Counted from the stretch's first letter, positions 43,963 through 52,606 are shown. The stretch is 64,000 nt of DNA from Opitutaceae bacterium (GCA_027482185.1 JAIXWF010000015.1:62001-126000); one strand, 5' to 3'. Notes: generated from the sequence alone by a model not told the origin. Translations and numbers: made by a program.

Positions 43963-46077
43963 ATGACTCCGCGTTTCGCCCGCCTGAGCTTGGCCGCCGT
44001 TTCGTCCGCCCTCGCGTTGCAGTCCTTCGCCCAGGTCCCTGCCCCCGCCCCGGCCGCCGCTCCCGTCGCCGTCGCCCCCGGCCCAGTTCCCGTCCCCGGC
44101 CGCATCGCGCCGGCCGGCGATGATGAACCGATCCAGATCAAACTGCCCGACGCCGACATCGACACCATTCTCAGCACGCTCGAGGGCCTCACGGGCCGCA
44201 TCGTCCTGCGCCCGCAGCAACTCACCACGGCCACCTACAATCTCCGGTTTCCGAAGCCGATCCCGAAGTCCGAGGCCATCCTCGCGATCGAGACCGTCCT
44301 CGCCCTCAACGGCATCGGCATCTCCGCGCTCGGCGACCGTTTTCTCAAGGTCGTCAACCTGCAGATGGTGAAACAGGAAGCGCCCGAGATGATCGACGGC
44401 TCGACCCTCGACCGTCCGCCCAGCGGCCGCGCCGCCTCGAAGATCTTCCAACTCGAGTTCGCCCGCGTGCAGGAAATCATCCCGATGCTCCAGGCCGGCA
44501 TCCTCAACCCGTTCTACGGCCAGCCCGTCACGTTGCAGAACGCCAACGCCGCGCTGATCACCGACAGCATCAGCAACCTGCAGCGCGTCGAATTGCTCCT
44601 CCAGCAACTCGACAAGCCGATGACCGCCGGCATGAAGCCGAAGTTCTACACGCTGCGCTACGCCAAGGCCAGCGACCTGGTGAACAAGATCCGCACCATC
44701 CTCACCGGCACGCTCCAGCAGCAACTCGGCACCGCCACCACCTACAACGCCGACGACCGCACCAACCAGATCGTCCTCGTCACCGACCCGCGGCAGCACG
44801 CGTTCTTCGACGATCTGATCAACCGCCTCGACCAAAAGGCCGATCCCAACACGCGCAACGACGTCATCTACCTCAAGCACGCGAAGGCGTCTGATGTCGT
44901 CAATGTCCTCAGCCGCATTATCTCGGGCCAAACTTCCGCCATCCAGCGCCAGAGCGCCGGCTCCGTCCGCCCCGGCCAAGGCGTGATGCAGCCGCAGCCC
45001 GCCCAACCCGCGAACCCGGCCCAGCCCGCCCAGCCGCAGGTCATCTCCGCCAGCAGCGCCGGCAACCCCGCGGTCGACGGCGTCAACGCCGGCTCCTCCG
45101 AATTCAGCGCCCTCATGACGGTCGTGAACGACGACCGCTCCAACTCCGTCGTCGTCTCCGGCACCACCGACGACATCCGCCTCATCCGCGAGCTCATCGA
45201 CAAACTCGACATCACCCTCGCCCAGGTCCGCATCGAGGTCGTCATCGCCGAGGTCACGCTCGGCGACAATTACCAGAGCGGCATCAGCGCCCTCGGCCTC
45301 AAACTCGACGGCGACAAACTCGTCGGCTTCAGCGGCTCCGAGGACAGCGTCACCCTCGCCAACGGCACCGTCACCCGCCCCAACGGCACCAACCTCATCT
45401 CCGGCAAGTGGGACCTCGCCGCCGAGATCGCGATCAAGACCACGCCGCGCAAGAGCAACAACACCATCCTCTCCGTCCCCGCCATCGTCACGAGCCACGG
45501 CAAACAAGCCGATATCTTCAACGGCGAAACCCGCCCCGTCGTCACCGGCACCGTTTCCTCCGCCGCCGCCGGCACCACCGGGCTCGCGACGAGCTCCAGC
45601 GTCACGCAGCAGCAGATCGGCACCAAGCTCACCGTCACGCCGTTCATCGGCGTCGACGGCTCCGTCCAACTCGACATCAAGCAATCCGTCGAGGACGTCA
45701 TCGGCAACGTCCAGGTCGACCAGAACACCCAGTACATCATCGGCCGCCGCGAGACGACGTCCTACGTCACCGCCAAGAGCGGCGAGGTCATCGTGCTCGG
45801 CGGTTTTCAGAAAACGACCGACACCAAGAGCACCAGCCGCCTCGGCCCGATCCCGTTCCTCGGCGACCTCTTCGGCTCCCGCAAGACCCAGAAGAACCGC
45901 CAGGAACTCATTTTCTTCCTGCGGCCCTACGTGCTCACGACCAACGCCACGGTCGACAACGCCGAGGCCATGAAGCGCCTCGAAGGCCTCCCCACCCGCG
46001 ACCAGATCAAGGAAAAGCTCGATCCCAAGTTCGTCGCCCCGCCGGCCTCCGTGCTCGACCGGCTCCTCGCCAAGTGA
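43963..46077 (+). CDS. gspD: type II secretion system secretin GspD
   Basis: The 704-residue protein starts at ATG 43963, giving a Sec signal peptide (MTPRFARLSLAAVSSALALQSFAQ) followed by an Ala/Pro/Val linker. N0 (IQIKLPDADIDTILSTLEG) and repeated N1-N3 domains (KFYTLRYAKASDLVNKI, VIYLKHAKASDVVNVL) precede the secretin domain (QVRIEVVIAEVTLGDNY near 424, GEVIVLGGFQKTTDTKS near 606, VPFLGDLFG-like PIPFLGDLFGS). A Gln/Pro/Ala-rich insertion lies in the N3 region around 345-365. It forms the outer-membrane pore, with GspE and GspF encoded directly downstream. Confidence 0.95.
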   Translation: MTPRFARLSLAAVSSALALQSFAQVPAPAPAAAPVAVAPGPVPVPGRIAPAGDDEPIQIKLPDADIDTILSTLEGLTGRIVLRPQQLTTATYNLRFPKPIPKSEAILAIETVLALNGIGISALGDRFLKVVNLQMVKQEAPEMIDGSTLDRPPSGRAASKIFQLEFARVQEIIPMLQAGILNPFYGQPVTLQNANAALITDSISNLQRVELLLQQLDKPMTAGMKPKFYTLRYAKASDLVNKIRTILTGTLQQQLGTATTYNADDRTNQIVLVTDPRQHAFFDDLINRLDQKADPNTRNDVIYLKHAKASDVVNVLSRIISGQTSAIQRQSAGSVRPGQGVMQPQPAQPANPAQPAQPQVISASSAGNPAVDGVNAGSSEFSALMTVVNDDRSNSVVVSGTTDDIRLIRELIDKLDITLAQVRIEVVIAEVTLGDNYQSGISALGLKLDGDKLVGFSGSEDSVTLANGTVTRPNGTNLISGKWDLAAEIAIKTTPRKSNNTILSVPAIVTSHGKQADIFNGETRPVVTGTVSSAAAGTTGLATSSSVTQQQIGTKLTVTPFIGVDGSVQLDIKQSVEDVIGNVQVDQNTQYIIGRRETTSYVTAKSGEVIVLGGFQKTTDTKSTSRLGPIPFLGDLFGSRKTQKNRQELIFFLRPYVLTTNATVDNAEAMKRLEGLPTRDQIKEKLDPKFVAPPASVLDRLLAK

Positions 46078-46136
46078 CCGCCCCGGTCCGCGCCTCCGGC
46101 GACGACTCGCCGCCGCGGACCGCGCCCGACGCCCCC

Positions 46137-47891
46137 ATGTCCCTCCTCGTTTCCGATCCCTTGCCCGCCGCCCTCGCCGGCCTGCTGTCGGACGAACAGC
46201 GCCAGACCCTCGCCGAGGCCCCGCGCGAAAAGAAACTCGCCGCCCTCGCCGCCGCCCTCGGCCGCCCCGAGCCCGAGGTAATCGCGCAACTCGCCCAGGC
46301 CGCCGGCCTCGACATCGCGAGCAACCTCGAGACCGACCCCGACGCCCGCGGCCTCCTCCCGCCGCGCCTCGTCCACGAATACCAGATCATCCCCATCCGC
46401 TTCGGCGCCGCGGATGCCGCCGAAAACTCCGAACTCCCAACGCCGAACTCCGAACTCACGGCGGCGCCCGCCGCCAACGCGCCGCTCCACCTCGCCACCG
46501 CCTGGCTGCCCGACGCCGTCATGACGGATTGGCTGCGGACCTTCACTCCGCGGGCCCTCGTCTGGCATCTCGCCGTTCCGGAACGCATCCACCAGCTCAT
46601 CATCGAGAATTTCGGCGTCGGCTCCGGTTCGCTCGACGACAGCGACGACACCTACGTCGCCCCCGAGGCGCAGAAGGAAACCGAGGAGGTCGTCGACGAG
46701 GACGCCGCCGTCGTCCGCTTCGTCACCGACGTCATCTCGCAGGCCATCGCCGACCAGGCCACCGACATCCATTTCGAGCCGCAGGAAACGCAGCTCCGCA
46801 TCCGCTACCGCGTCGACGGCCTCCTCGTGCCGGTGCCCGTACCGGAAAACCTGTTACGATTCCAGGACGCCATCATTTCCCGCCTCAAGATCATGGCGCG
46901 GATGAACATCTCGGAAAAACGCCTGCCCCAGGACGGCCGCATCAATTTCAAGGCCGCCGGCATCGTCCTCGACATCCGCGTCTCCACCGTCCCGACGATC
47001 TACGCGGAATCCATCTCGCTCCGCCTGCTCAACCAGAAGAAAGAAGCCTACACCATGGACCGCCTCGGCATGAGCGCCGAGGAACAGAAGCAGATCACGG
47101 GCATCCTCGACTACCCGCACGGCATCATCCTTGTCACCGGCCCCACCGGCTCCGGCAAGAGCACCTCGCTCAACGCCTTCCTCCGGAAAATCAATTCCAC
47201 CGACCTGCGCATCATCACGATCGAAGACCCGATCGAATACGAGGTCCCCGGCGTCAACCAGATGCAGGTCCGGCCCGAGATCGGTCTCACGTTCGCCGAC
47301 GCCCTGCGCCACGTCCTGCGCCAGGACCCCGATGTCATTATGGTCGGCGAAATCCGCGACAAGGACACCGCCGAGATCGCCATCCGCGCGTCGCTGACGG
47401 GCCATCTCGTTTTCTCGACGCTCCACACCAACGACGCGCCGGGCGCCATCACCCGCCTCGTCGACATGGGCATCGAGCCCTTCCTCGTCGCCTCCGCCAT
47501 CGAGTTGGTCATCGCGCAGCGCCTCGTGCGCCGCCTCTGTCCGGAATGCGCGCGCCTCGCGCCCATCGCCAAAATCAAACTGCTCGAGAACCTCGCCATC
47601 CTGGGCTGCGATCCGAAGGAAGCGGAACTGATCGAGCAGTTGAAGGCCCCCGTCGGCTGCGACCGCTGCCGCGGCACGGGCTACCGCGGCCGCATCGGCA
47701 TCTTCGAGATCTTCCGGCTGAACGACGAGATGCACGAGATGGTCCTGCGCCGCGAAAGCACGCGCACCCTCGCCGACTGCGCCCGCCAGCACGGCATGCG
47801 CACTCTCGGCCAAAGCGGTTGGGAAAAGGTCAAAGCCGGCCACACGACCTTCGACGAAGTCCTGCGCGTGATCACGGTCACGGAAAAGTAA
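46137..47891 (+). CDS. gspE: type II secretion system ATPase GspE
   Basis: The 584-residue protein has an N-terminal GspE/MshE-type domain, then the AAA+-like core with Walker A GPTGSGKST near 335-343, the Asp box IITIEDPIEYEVPG near 360, Walker B RQDPDVIMVGEIRD near 398-411 and the His box SLTGHLVFSTLHTN near 421-434. A zinc site of CPEC and CDRC lies near 465-510. Residues about 96-108 (ENSELPTPNSELT, bases 46422-46460) are encoded by the same CCGAACTC-type repeat found between genes, an in-frame intrusion into the N-terminal linker. Confidence 0.96.
   Translation: MSLLVSDPLPAALAGLLSDEQRQTLAEAPREKKLAALAAALGRPEPEVIAQLAQAAGLDIASNLETDPDARGLLPPRLVHEYQIIPIRFGAADAAENSELPTPNSELTAAPAANAPLHLATAWLPDAVMTDWLRTFTPRALVWHLAVPERIHQLIIENFGVGSGSLDDSDDTYVAPEAQKETEEVVDEDAAVVRFVTDVISQAIADQATDIHFEPQETQLRIRYRVDGLLVPVPVPENLLRFQDAIISRLKIMARMNISEKRLPQDGRINFKAAGIVLDIRVSTVPTIYAESISLRLLNQKKEAYTMDRLGMSAEEQKQITGILDYPHGIILVTGPTGSGKSTSLNAFLRKINSTDLRIITIEDPIEYEVPGVNQMQVRPEIGLTFADALRHVLRQDPDVIMVGEIRDKDTAEIAIRASLTGHLVFSTLHTNDAPGAITRLVDMGIEPFLVASAIELVIAQRLVRRLCPECARLAPIAKIKLLENLAILGCDPKEAELIEQLKAPVGCDRCRGTGYRGRIGIFEIFRLNDEMHEMVLRRESTRTLADCARQHGMRTLGQSGWEKVKAGHTTFDEVLRVITVTEK
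46422..46460 (+). repeat. intergenic-type repeat inside gspE
   Basis: The bases contain AACTCCGAACTCC, CCGAACTCCGAACTC and short spacers, matching the 7-bp CCGAACT array at 42466-42542 and the arms at 49399-49429. The length keeps the gspE frame open and encodes a Asn-Ser-Glu-Leu repeat in the linker between the N-terminal domain and the ATPase core. Confidence 0.75.
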
Positions 47892-47961
47892 GCCATGGCA
47901 GTTTCCCGCCCCGCCGCGCCGGGAAATCCGCGCTCCGCAACCCGCGATCCGCATTCCTGAA
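47892..47961 (+). repeat. short gspE-gspF spacer with degenerate repeat
   Basis: This 70-bp spacer includes AATCCGCGCTCCGCAACCCGCGATCCGCATTCC, variants of a CCGC.ATCC-type unit related to the degenerate repeats after tRNA-Leu. No gene or hairpin with T-run is visible. gspE and gspF are probably still cotranscribed. Confidence 0.45.
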
Positions 47962-49245
47962 ATGCCGCGCTTCGCCTACTCCGCCCGCGACCGCGCCGGC
48001 CAAGCCGTCGCCGCCGAGCTCGACGCCCCCGGCCGCAAGGACGCCCTCCGCCTCCTCGCCGCCCGCGGCCTGCAGGTCACCGCGATCAACGAACTCGCCG
48101 CCGGCCCCGCCGGCAAGAAATCCGGTTCCGCCCCCGCTGCCTCAAAATCCGCCGCCGGCAACGCCGCGGTCCGCCCGGCCCGCACCGCCGGCGCCCAGAC
48201 GCTGTCCCGCCGGGAATGCCTGCCGTTCCTCGAAGCCCTGCACGATCTCGCAACCAGCGGTCTCTCCGCCGGCGAAGCCGTGCGCCTCCTCTCGATCCGC
48301 ATCAAGGAACCCCGCCTGCGCGCCCTCTGCGCGGGCATCTGGGAACAGATCAGCGAGGGCGCGCCGTTGTCCCGCGCGATGGCGTCGTTCCCCGCCGTCT
48401 TCGATCCGTCGATCACGAATCTCATCCAGGCCGGCGAGGCCACCGGTTCGCTCAACGACACGCTCGCCCGGCTCATCTCGCACCTCACCGAACAACGCGA
48501 ACTCCGCCGCCAGCTCATGGCCGCGCTCGCGTATCCGATCTTCATGGTCGCCGTCGCCGGCGGCGTGATTCTGTTCTTCCTGCTCTTTTTGCTGCCGCGC
48601 CTCAAGACGCTGCTCACGTCCCTCGGCGGCAAGATGCCCGCTTCGACCTCCCTGCTGATCAATCTGTCGAACTTCGCCCTCAGTCCCTGGGGCATCCTCA
48701 CCGTCATCGGCCTCGTCGTCGCAATCGTTTCCTTCTTCGGCTGGCGCCAAACCGCCGCCGGCCGCGCCGCCACCGACGCCTGGCTCCTCAAGCTGCCGCT
48801 CATCGGCCCCTTCGTCGTCGCCCAGACCGTCCTCGCCTTCGCGCAAACGCTCTCGGTCCTGCTGGAAAACGGCATCACCGCCGCGGAAGCCCTGCGCATG
48901 ACCGAAAAGCAGATCGAAAACACGGTTCACCGGAACGCGTTCAACACCGCCACCGCCCGCGTGCTCGAAGGCGAGGCGCTCTCCGTCGCGCTCACGCGCA
49001 CCGGCTGCTTCCCGGATCTTGTCCTCGACCGCCTCGCCGTCGGCGAAAACACCGGCAACGTCGTCCCCAGCCTCAAGCAGATCGCCCTCGCCTACCAAAA
49101 GCTGATTTCCAACCAGCTCAGCCTTTTCACGAAGGTCATCGCCTCCGGCGTGCTCATGGCCGTCTTCATCTTCGTCGGCTTCATCGCCTTCGCGATCGTC
49201 AGCGCCGTCTTCCAGGTCAGCTCCAGCTTCAAGATGGGCGGCTGA
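47962..49245 (+). CDS. gspF: type II secretion system inner-membrane protein GspF
   Basis: The 427-residue protein has the PulF/PilC architecture: an N-terminal FAYSARDRAGQ segment, an Ala/Lys-rich linker (about 45-80), two GspF cytoplasmic domains (about 85-205 and 285-400) with FLEALHDLATSGLSAGEAV and the matching second-domain segment FAQTLSVLLENGITAAEAL, and three membrane helices (near 188, 240 and 385). It couples the ATPase to the pseudopilus. Its stop codon lies inside a 17-bp perfect hairpin. Confidence 0.96.
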   Translation: MPRFAYSARDRAGQAVAAELDAPGRKDALRLLAARGLQVTAINELAAGPAGKKSGSAPAASKSAAGNAAVRPARTAGAQTLSRRECLPFLEALHDLATSGLSAGEAVRLLSIRIKEPRLRALCAGIWEQISEGAPLSRAMASFPAVFDPSITNLIQAGEATGSLNDTLARLISHLTEQRELRRQLMAALAYPIFMVAVAGGVILFFLLFLLPRLKTLLTSLGGKMPASTSLLINLSNFALSPWGILTVIGLVVAIVSFFGWRQTAAGRAATDAWLLKLPLIGPFVVAQTVLAFAQTLSVLLENGITAAEALRMTEKQIENTVHRNAFNTATARVLEGEALSVALTRTGCFPDLVLDRLAVGENTGNVVPSLKQIALAYQKLISNQLSLFTKVIASGVLMAVFIFVGFIAFAIVSAVFQVSSSFKMGG

Positions 49246-49277
49246 GGTTGCGCCGGCGTTGCCGGCGCAACCTCAGC
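49241..49277 (+). terminator. 17-bp perfect hairpin overlapping the gspF stop codon
   Basis: GCTGAGGTTGCGCCGGC (49241-49257) and its exact reverse complement (49261-49277) are separated by GTT. The TGA stop (49243-49245) lies in the left arm. No T-run follows. Stability alone makes it a likely transcript end or 3'-protecting structure for gspDEF. Confidence 0.6.
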
Positions 49278-49451
49278 GGTTCGGAGTTCGGCGTTTGGAG
49301 TTTGGAGTTGCGAAATTCCAATTCACTCGGCGCGCGATGCGATCTTCCGATCTTCCGATCTTCCGATCTTCCGATCTTCCGATCTTCCGATCTTCCGCCA
49401 ACTCCGAACTCCAAACCCCGAACTCCAAACTCTCCGTAAGCCGCGCGCGGC
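49278..49451. repeat. 31-bp inverted repeats flanking seven tandem 8-bp units
   Basis: Positions 49280-49310 and 49399-49429 are inverted copies matching at 28 of 31 positions (GGAGTTCGG and GTTTGGAGTT units against CAACTCC and CCAAACCCCG). Between them, 49341-49396 is seven perfect copies of GATCTTCC. The structure is a long stem with the array in the loop, placed between convergent gspF and the Ig-domain gene. The right arm is built from the same AACTCCGAACTCC motif found at 42466 and inside gspE. Confidence 0.85.
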
Positions 49452-49457
49452 TTACGG
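49434..49457 (-). terminator. 24-bp palindrome spanning the stop codon of the Ig-domain gene
   Basis: CCGTAAGCCGCG and CGCGGCTTACGG (49434-49457) are exact reverse complements with no spacer. The TAA stop (49452-49454, minus strand) lies in it. The arrangement mirrors the hairpin on the gspF stop at the other end of the junction. There is no T-run. Confidence 0.5.
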
Positions 49458-51248
49458 AACTTCATATACCTCGACCAGCGCCTCGCCCGTGCCGGCGGCG
49501 AAGCCGGAGACCTGGGCCGAGTACGCGCCGGGCGGCAGCGTCACCAGCAGCGCCGCGTCGCCGGAACCCGCATTGAGCGGAAACGCGCCGACCGACTGCG
49601 CCGTCAGCGCCAGCGTCGCCGACCAGTTGTCGTTCTCCGCGATCTTGGTCGCGCCGGAATAGATCTCGAGTTTCGGATCCGCGAGCACGCCTTGCACGCC
49701 GAGGTCCGCCAGCCGCGGGCCGATCGCGCGGATCAGCAGCGTCTTGCCGACGCTCCCGTCGACCACGAAGCCGGCGATGAGAATGTTGTCGCCCGTGCCC
49801 ACGAAGTTGCGCGCCGACACATTGACGAGCCGGACCGCCGTGCCCGTGCCCGAATCGTAAACTTCCACCAGCACCACGCCGGAGCCCGTGCCGGAAAGCT
49901 GCGCCGTGCGCGCGCCCGAAATCGGCGCCTGCAACGCAGCGTCCTTCGCGCCGACCGTCAGGCCGAACGCGCCGACCGATGAAAACACGGGCGCCAACGT
50001 CGCGTTCCAGTCGTCGTTTTCCGTGACCTTGGTCGAACCGTCGTAAACCTCGAGCCGCGGATCCGGATACGCGCCGCTCACGCCGAAGGCCCCGAGCGTC
50101 GGACCGATGCCGCGGAGCAAAACGTTCTTGGTGCCGTTGGTCGTGAAGCCGACGATCAGCGCCTGCGCCGCGGCCAGATTGGCGCGAACGGACAGGTTCG
50201 CGAGTCGCGAGGTGCCGGCGCCGACCGTGACGGCGACACTGTTGCTGGTCGCGGTGCCGGCGTTGTTTGCCACCACCACGGAGTAGGACCCCGCGCTGCC
50301 CGCAGTCACCCCGGGCAGAATCAACGTGGCGCTCGTGGCCCCCGCGATATTCACGCCGTCCTTGCGCCACTGATACGTCGGGACCGGCGTGCCCGTCGCG
50401 ACCACGGTGAGCGCCACGGTGCTGCCGTTGGCCGCGGCGACCGGGAGCGGCTGCAGGCTGATCGCCGGGCTGCCGACGCCGCCGCCGGCATTGACCACGA
50501 GGTTGGCCGCCGCGCTGGTGACGGAGCTGGCGGCGTTGGTCACGACCACCGTGTACGCGCCCGCATCGGCGACCTGCGCCGACGGCAACGTGAACGTCGC
50601 CGCCGTGGCCCCCGCGATCGCGGTGCCGTTGCGCCGCCATTGATAGGTCAGCGGCGGCGAGCCGTTGGCCGCGACCGTGAAGGTGACCGAGGTCCCGGCC
50701 AGCACCGTCTGGCTCTGCGGCTGCGTCGAGATCGTCGGCGCAACGGCGGCCCCGCCGGTGATCGTGAACGTGATGGTTTCCTGCGGGCCTTGGCCGGCCA
50801 GACCGACGCCCTGCACCCGGATCGTGAAGGTCCCGGCCTGCGTCGGCGTGCCGCTGATCGTGGGCGTCCCGGAACGGACGGCCCCGAAGGTCAGGGCCGG
50901 ATTGAAGGCCAGACCCGGCGGTAGGGCGCCGTTGACGTTGAAGAACTGCGGCGGACTCGGCGTGCCCGTGTAGGTGAACACCACGTCGATCGGCGTGCCG
51001 ACCGTGCCGTTGATGTTGCGGGAAGGCGAAATCACGAACGTCGTCGCGCCGGCCCGGGAGTGCATCGCGCCCAACGTCGCCGCCGTGAACGCCGCCCGCA
51101 GCAATTGCCCGACGGGCGAGATCGCGACGCGGTCCGCCGCCGCGGCCGTGACCTTCAGCACCGGCGTGCGCTGCAGCAACGCGATCAGGATTCCGGCCGG
51201 AAGGTGGAGCCAAGGCAGGCGGCGGTAGAGGCGGGCAAGTGGCGTCAT
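49452..51248 (-). CDS. secreted immunoglobulin-domain protein with duplicated C-terminal module
   Basis: The 598-residue protein has an unusual N-terminus of about 68 residues (LIALLQRTPVLKV, then VGQLLRAAFTAATLGAMHSRAGATTF) preceding the mature region. A putative-Ig/cadherin-like domain (GTPTISGTPTQAGTFTIRVQ near 126-145) and two Ig-like domains follow, with the repeated pattern TYQWRRNGTAIAGA / TYQWRKDGVNIAGA. The C-terminus holds two copies of a module of about 110 residues (LLRGIGPTLGAFGVSGAYPD...ENDDWNATLA and LLIRAIGPRLADLGVQGVLAD...ENDNWSATLA). It probably acts outside the cell, perhaps as a T2SS substrate or adhesin; the ligand is unknown. Confidence 0.85.
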   Translation of the reverse strand: MTPLARLYRRLPWLHLPAGILIALLQRTPVLKVTAAAADRVAISPVGQLLRAAFTAATLGAMHSRAGATTFVISPSRNINGTVGTPIDVVFTYTGTPSPPQFFNVNGALPPGLAFNPALTFGAVRSGTPTISGTPTQAGTFTIRVQGVGLAGQGPQETITFTITGGAAVAPTISTQPQSQTVLAGTSVTFTVAANGSPPLTYQWRRNGTAIAGATAATFTLPSAQVADAGAYTVVVTNAASSVTSAAANLVVNAGGGVGSPAISLQPLPVAAANGSTVALTVVATGTPVPTYQWRKDGVNIAGATSATLILPGVTAGSAGSYSVVVANNAGTATSNSVAVTVGAGTSRLANLSVRANLAAAQALIVGFTTNGTKNVLLRGIGPTLGAFGVSGAYPDPRLEVYDGSTKVTENDDWNATLAPVFSSVGAFGLTVGAKDAALQAPISGARTAQLSGTGSGVVLVEVYDSGTGTAVRLVNVSARNFVGTGDNILIAGFVVDGSVGKTLLIRAIGPRLADLGVQGVLADPKLEIYSGATKIAENDNWSATLALTAQSVGAFPLNAGSGDAALLVTLPPGAYSAQVSGFAAGTGEALVEVYEVP

Positions 51249-51279
51249 GGGAAGATGGGAACGAAACTATGCCGCCACC

Positions 51280-51340
51280 GATAATCAGGCAACCCGGCGG
51301 CGAAAGGGGGAATCGGTAACAGGGCTGTTACCGCCTGCAG
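51280..51340 (-). promoter_or_regulatory. candidate promoter/operator upstream of the Ig-domain gene
   Basis: On the minus strand, GTTGCCTGA (51293-51285) lies 37-45 bp before the ATG and is also found at the same distance before the DUF3570 gene. TTGCCT-17 bp-TAGTTT could be a -35/-10 pair. Farther upstream GGTAACAG-GG-CTGTTACC (51315-51332) is a perfect 8-bp-arm palindrome. It could be a protein-binding site or an end structure for the porin operon, whose last gene stops at 51353. Confidence 0.4.
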
Positions 51341-51352
51341 ATTCCGGACCGT

Positions 51353-52606
51353 TCAGAAACGCACGGTGAACTGCGCGGCGCCGATATGTTGCTCCGGCCC
51401 GCGGTCGAAATCGCCGCGTTGGTAGCTGTACTGCACTTTGAACTGCGTGTGCGGCGTGAACCGCCAACACGGCGCCGCGTCGATCCGCCACAGGTCGCGG
51501 CCCCACCGCACCCGCGTCCCGGTGCGATCCACGATGTCGCCGTAGGTCTGTTGGTTCCAGCGCCACGCCCACGACAACCGCGGGCCGAACTTGTACTTGG
51601 CCTCCACGTAATACGAAAACACGTCCGCATCCCCCACGCGCGGAATCGTAAACCGCGACGCAAAGCCCTCCGCCCAGACCTGCCAATGCCGCCGGGCAAA
51701 CGCGAAATCGACGGCCAGTACCCGCTGTTCGTAGTCGCCCCGGGAGTAGCCGGCCGGGATGCCGGGCGCCCATTCGCGCAGGTACGAACCCGCGCTCGCC
51801 GAAAGTCCGAGATTCCAAGTCGGGTTCGGATGGTACCCGATCCGCGCCGCGCCCGTCGGGTGATGCCGCTGCTCGCGCGCATGCAGCCACGCGTCGGGAC
51901 GCGAGGCCAACGATCCCGCTTTCGCTTCCACGGCATAGCGCCACGGTCCGAACCCGCCCGCCACCGCCACGCCGCTCGAGTACGCCGGTCCCCAGATGAT
52001 CGGCACGCGCAGCGATTTCTCCGCCGCCAACGTCGCCGCGTTCAATCCCGGCCGCAGGTGCGACCACTGCAGCAACGTGTTCGGCGAGCGGATCGCGTCC
52101 GTATCCCAAATCCCCGTGGGCACTTCATACGCCGCGGGCGCCGTGATGAAGGGATTGCTCCAGCTGCCGTGCCGCACCGCCCAATTGCCCACGATCGTGG
52201 CAAATTTGCCCGCCTGCACGGTCACGCCGCCGCCCCAGGGCCGGAACCGCAGCGCCACTTCGTCCAAACGGATTTCCCCGCCTCGATCCGTCGGATCGAA
52301 GCCCCGGTCCGCCCGGGCTTGGGCAAAAAGGTACGTCGCCGGTCCGAATTGCGCGTCGAGAAAGACACTGAGCCGCGGACTGAACAACGTGCCCGACGCC
52401 GAATCGATCAGCCCCGGCACCGGCCGCGGCATCGCATAGACCTCGGCGTCCACCGTGCCGCTGAGCCGCGCCCGCCACTGCGTCCGTTGACCGCTGAACG
52501 TCAGCAATTCTTCCAGCCGGTCGAAACTCTCCTCCGCCGCGGACGCGCCGGTCCAGCCCGCCGCCAGCAAACCGCCGGCCGCAACCATCCGCCGCCACGC
52601 CTTCAT
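51353..52606 (-). CDS. outer-membrane beta-barrel porin-like protein
   Basis: The 417-residue protein starts at the ATG in an ATGA overlap with the kinase gene. It has a signal peptide (MKAWRRMVAAGGLLAAGWTGASA), then amphipathic strands rich in aromatic residues (YLFAQARADRG, VTVQAGKFATIVGNW, YYVEAKYKFGPRLSWAWRW), and ends in Phe (AAQFTVRF), the classic last-strand residue recognised by BamA. It resembles phosphate- or short-chain-porin-like barrels. It is the last gene of the redox/envelope locus, so it may admit or release the substrate or metal sensed by the kinase. Confidence 0.8.
   Translation of the reverse strand: MKAWRRMVAAGGLLAAGWTGASAAEESFDRLEELLTFSGQRTQWRARLSGTVDAEVYAMPRPVPGLIDSASGTLFSPRLSVFLDAQFGPATYLFAQARADRGFDPTDRGGEIRLDEVALRFRPWGGGVTVQAGKFATIVGNWAVRHGSWSNPFITAPAAYEVPTGIWDTDAIRSPNTLLQWSHLRPGLNAATLAAEKSLRVPIIWGPAYSSGVAVAGGFGPWRYAVEAKAGSLASRPDAWLHAREQRHHPTGAARIGYHPNPTWNLGLSASAGSYLREWAPGIPAGYSRGDYEQRVLAVDFAFARRHWQVWAEGFASRFTIPRVGDADVFSYYVEAKYKFGPRLSWAWRWNQQTYGDIVDRTGTRVRWGRDLWRIDAAPCWRFTPHTQFKVQYSYQRGDFDRGPEQHIGAAQFTVRF

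Noticed and set aside
42425-43966. Long frames reading the CCGAACT array as Asn-Ser-Glu-Leu-Arg-Thr-Pro repeats
   Set aside because: The repeats come from the 7-bp DNA array read through a junction, and the frames continue antisense to aroC. No start signal or conserved sequence supports a protein.
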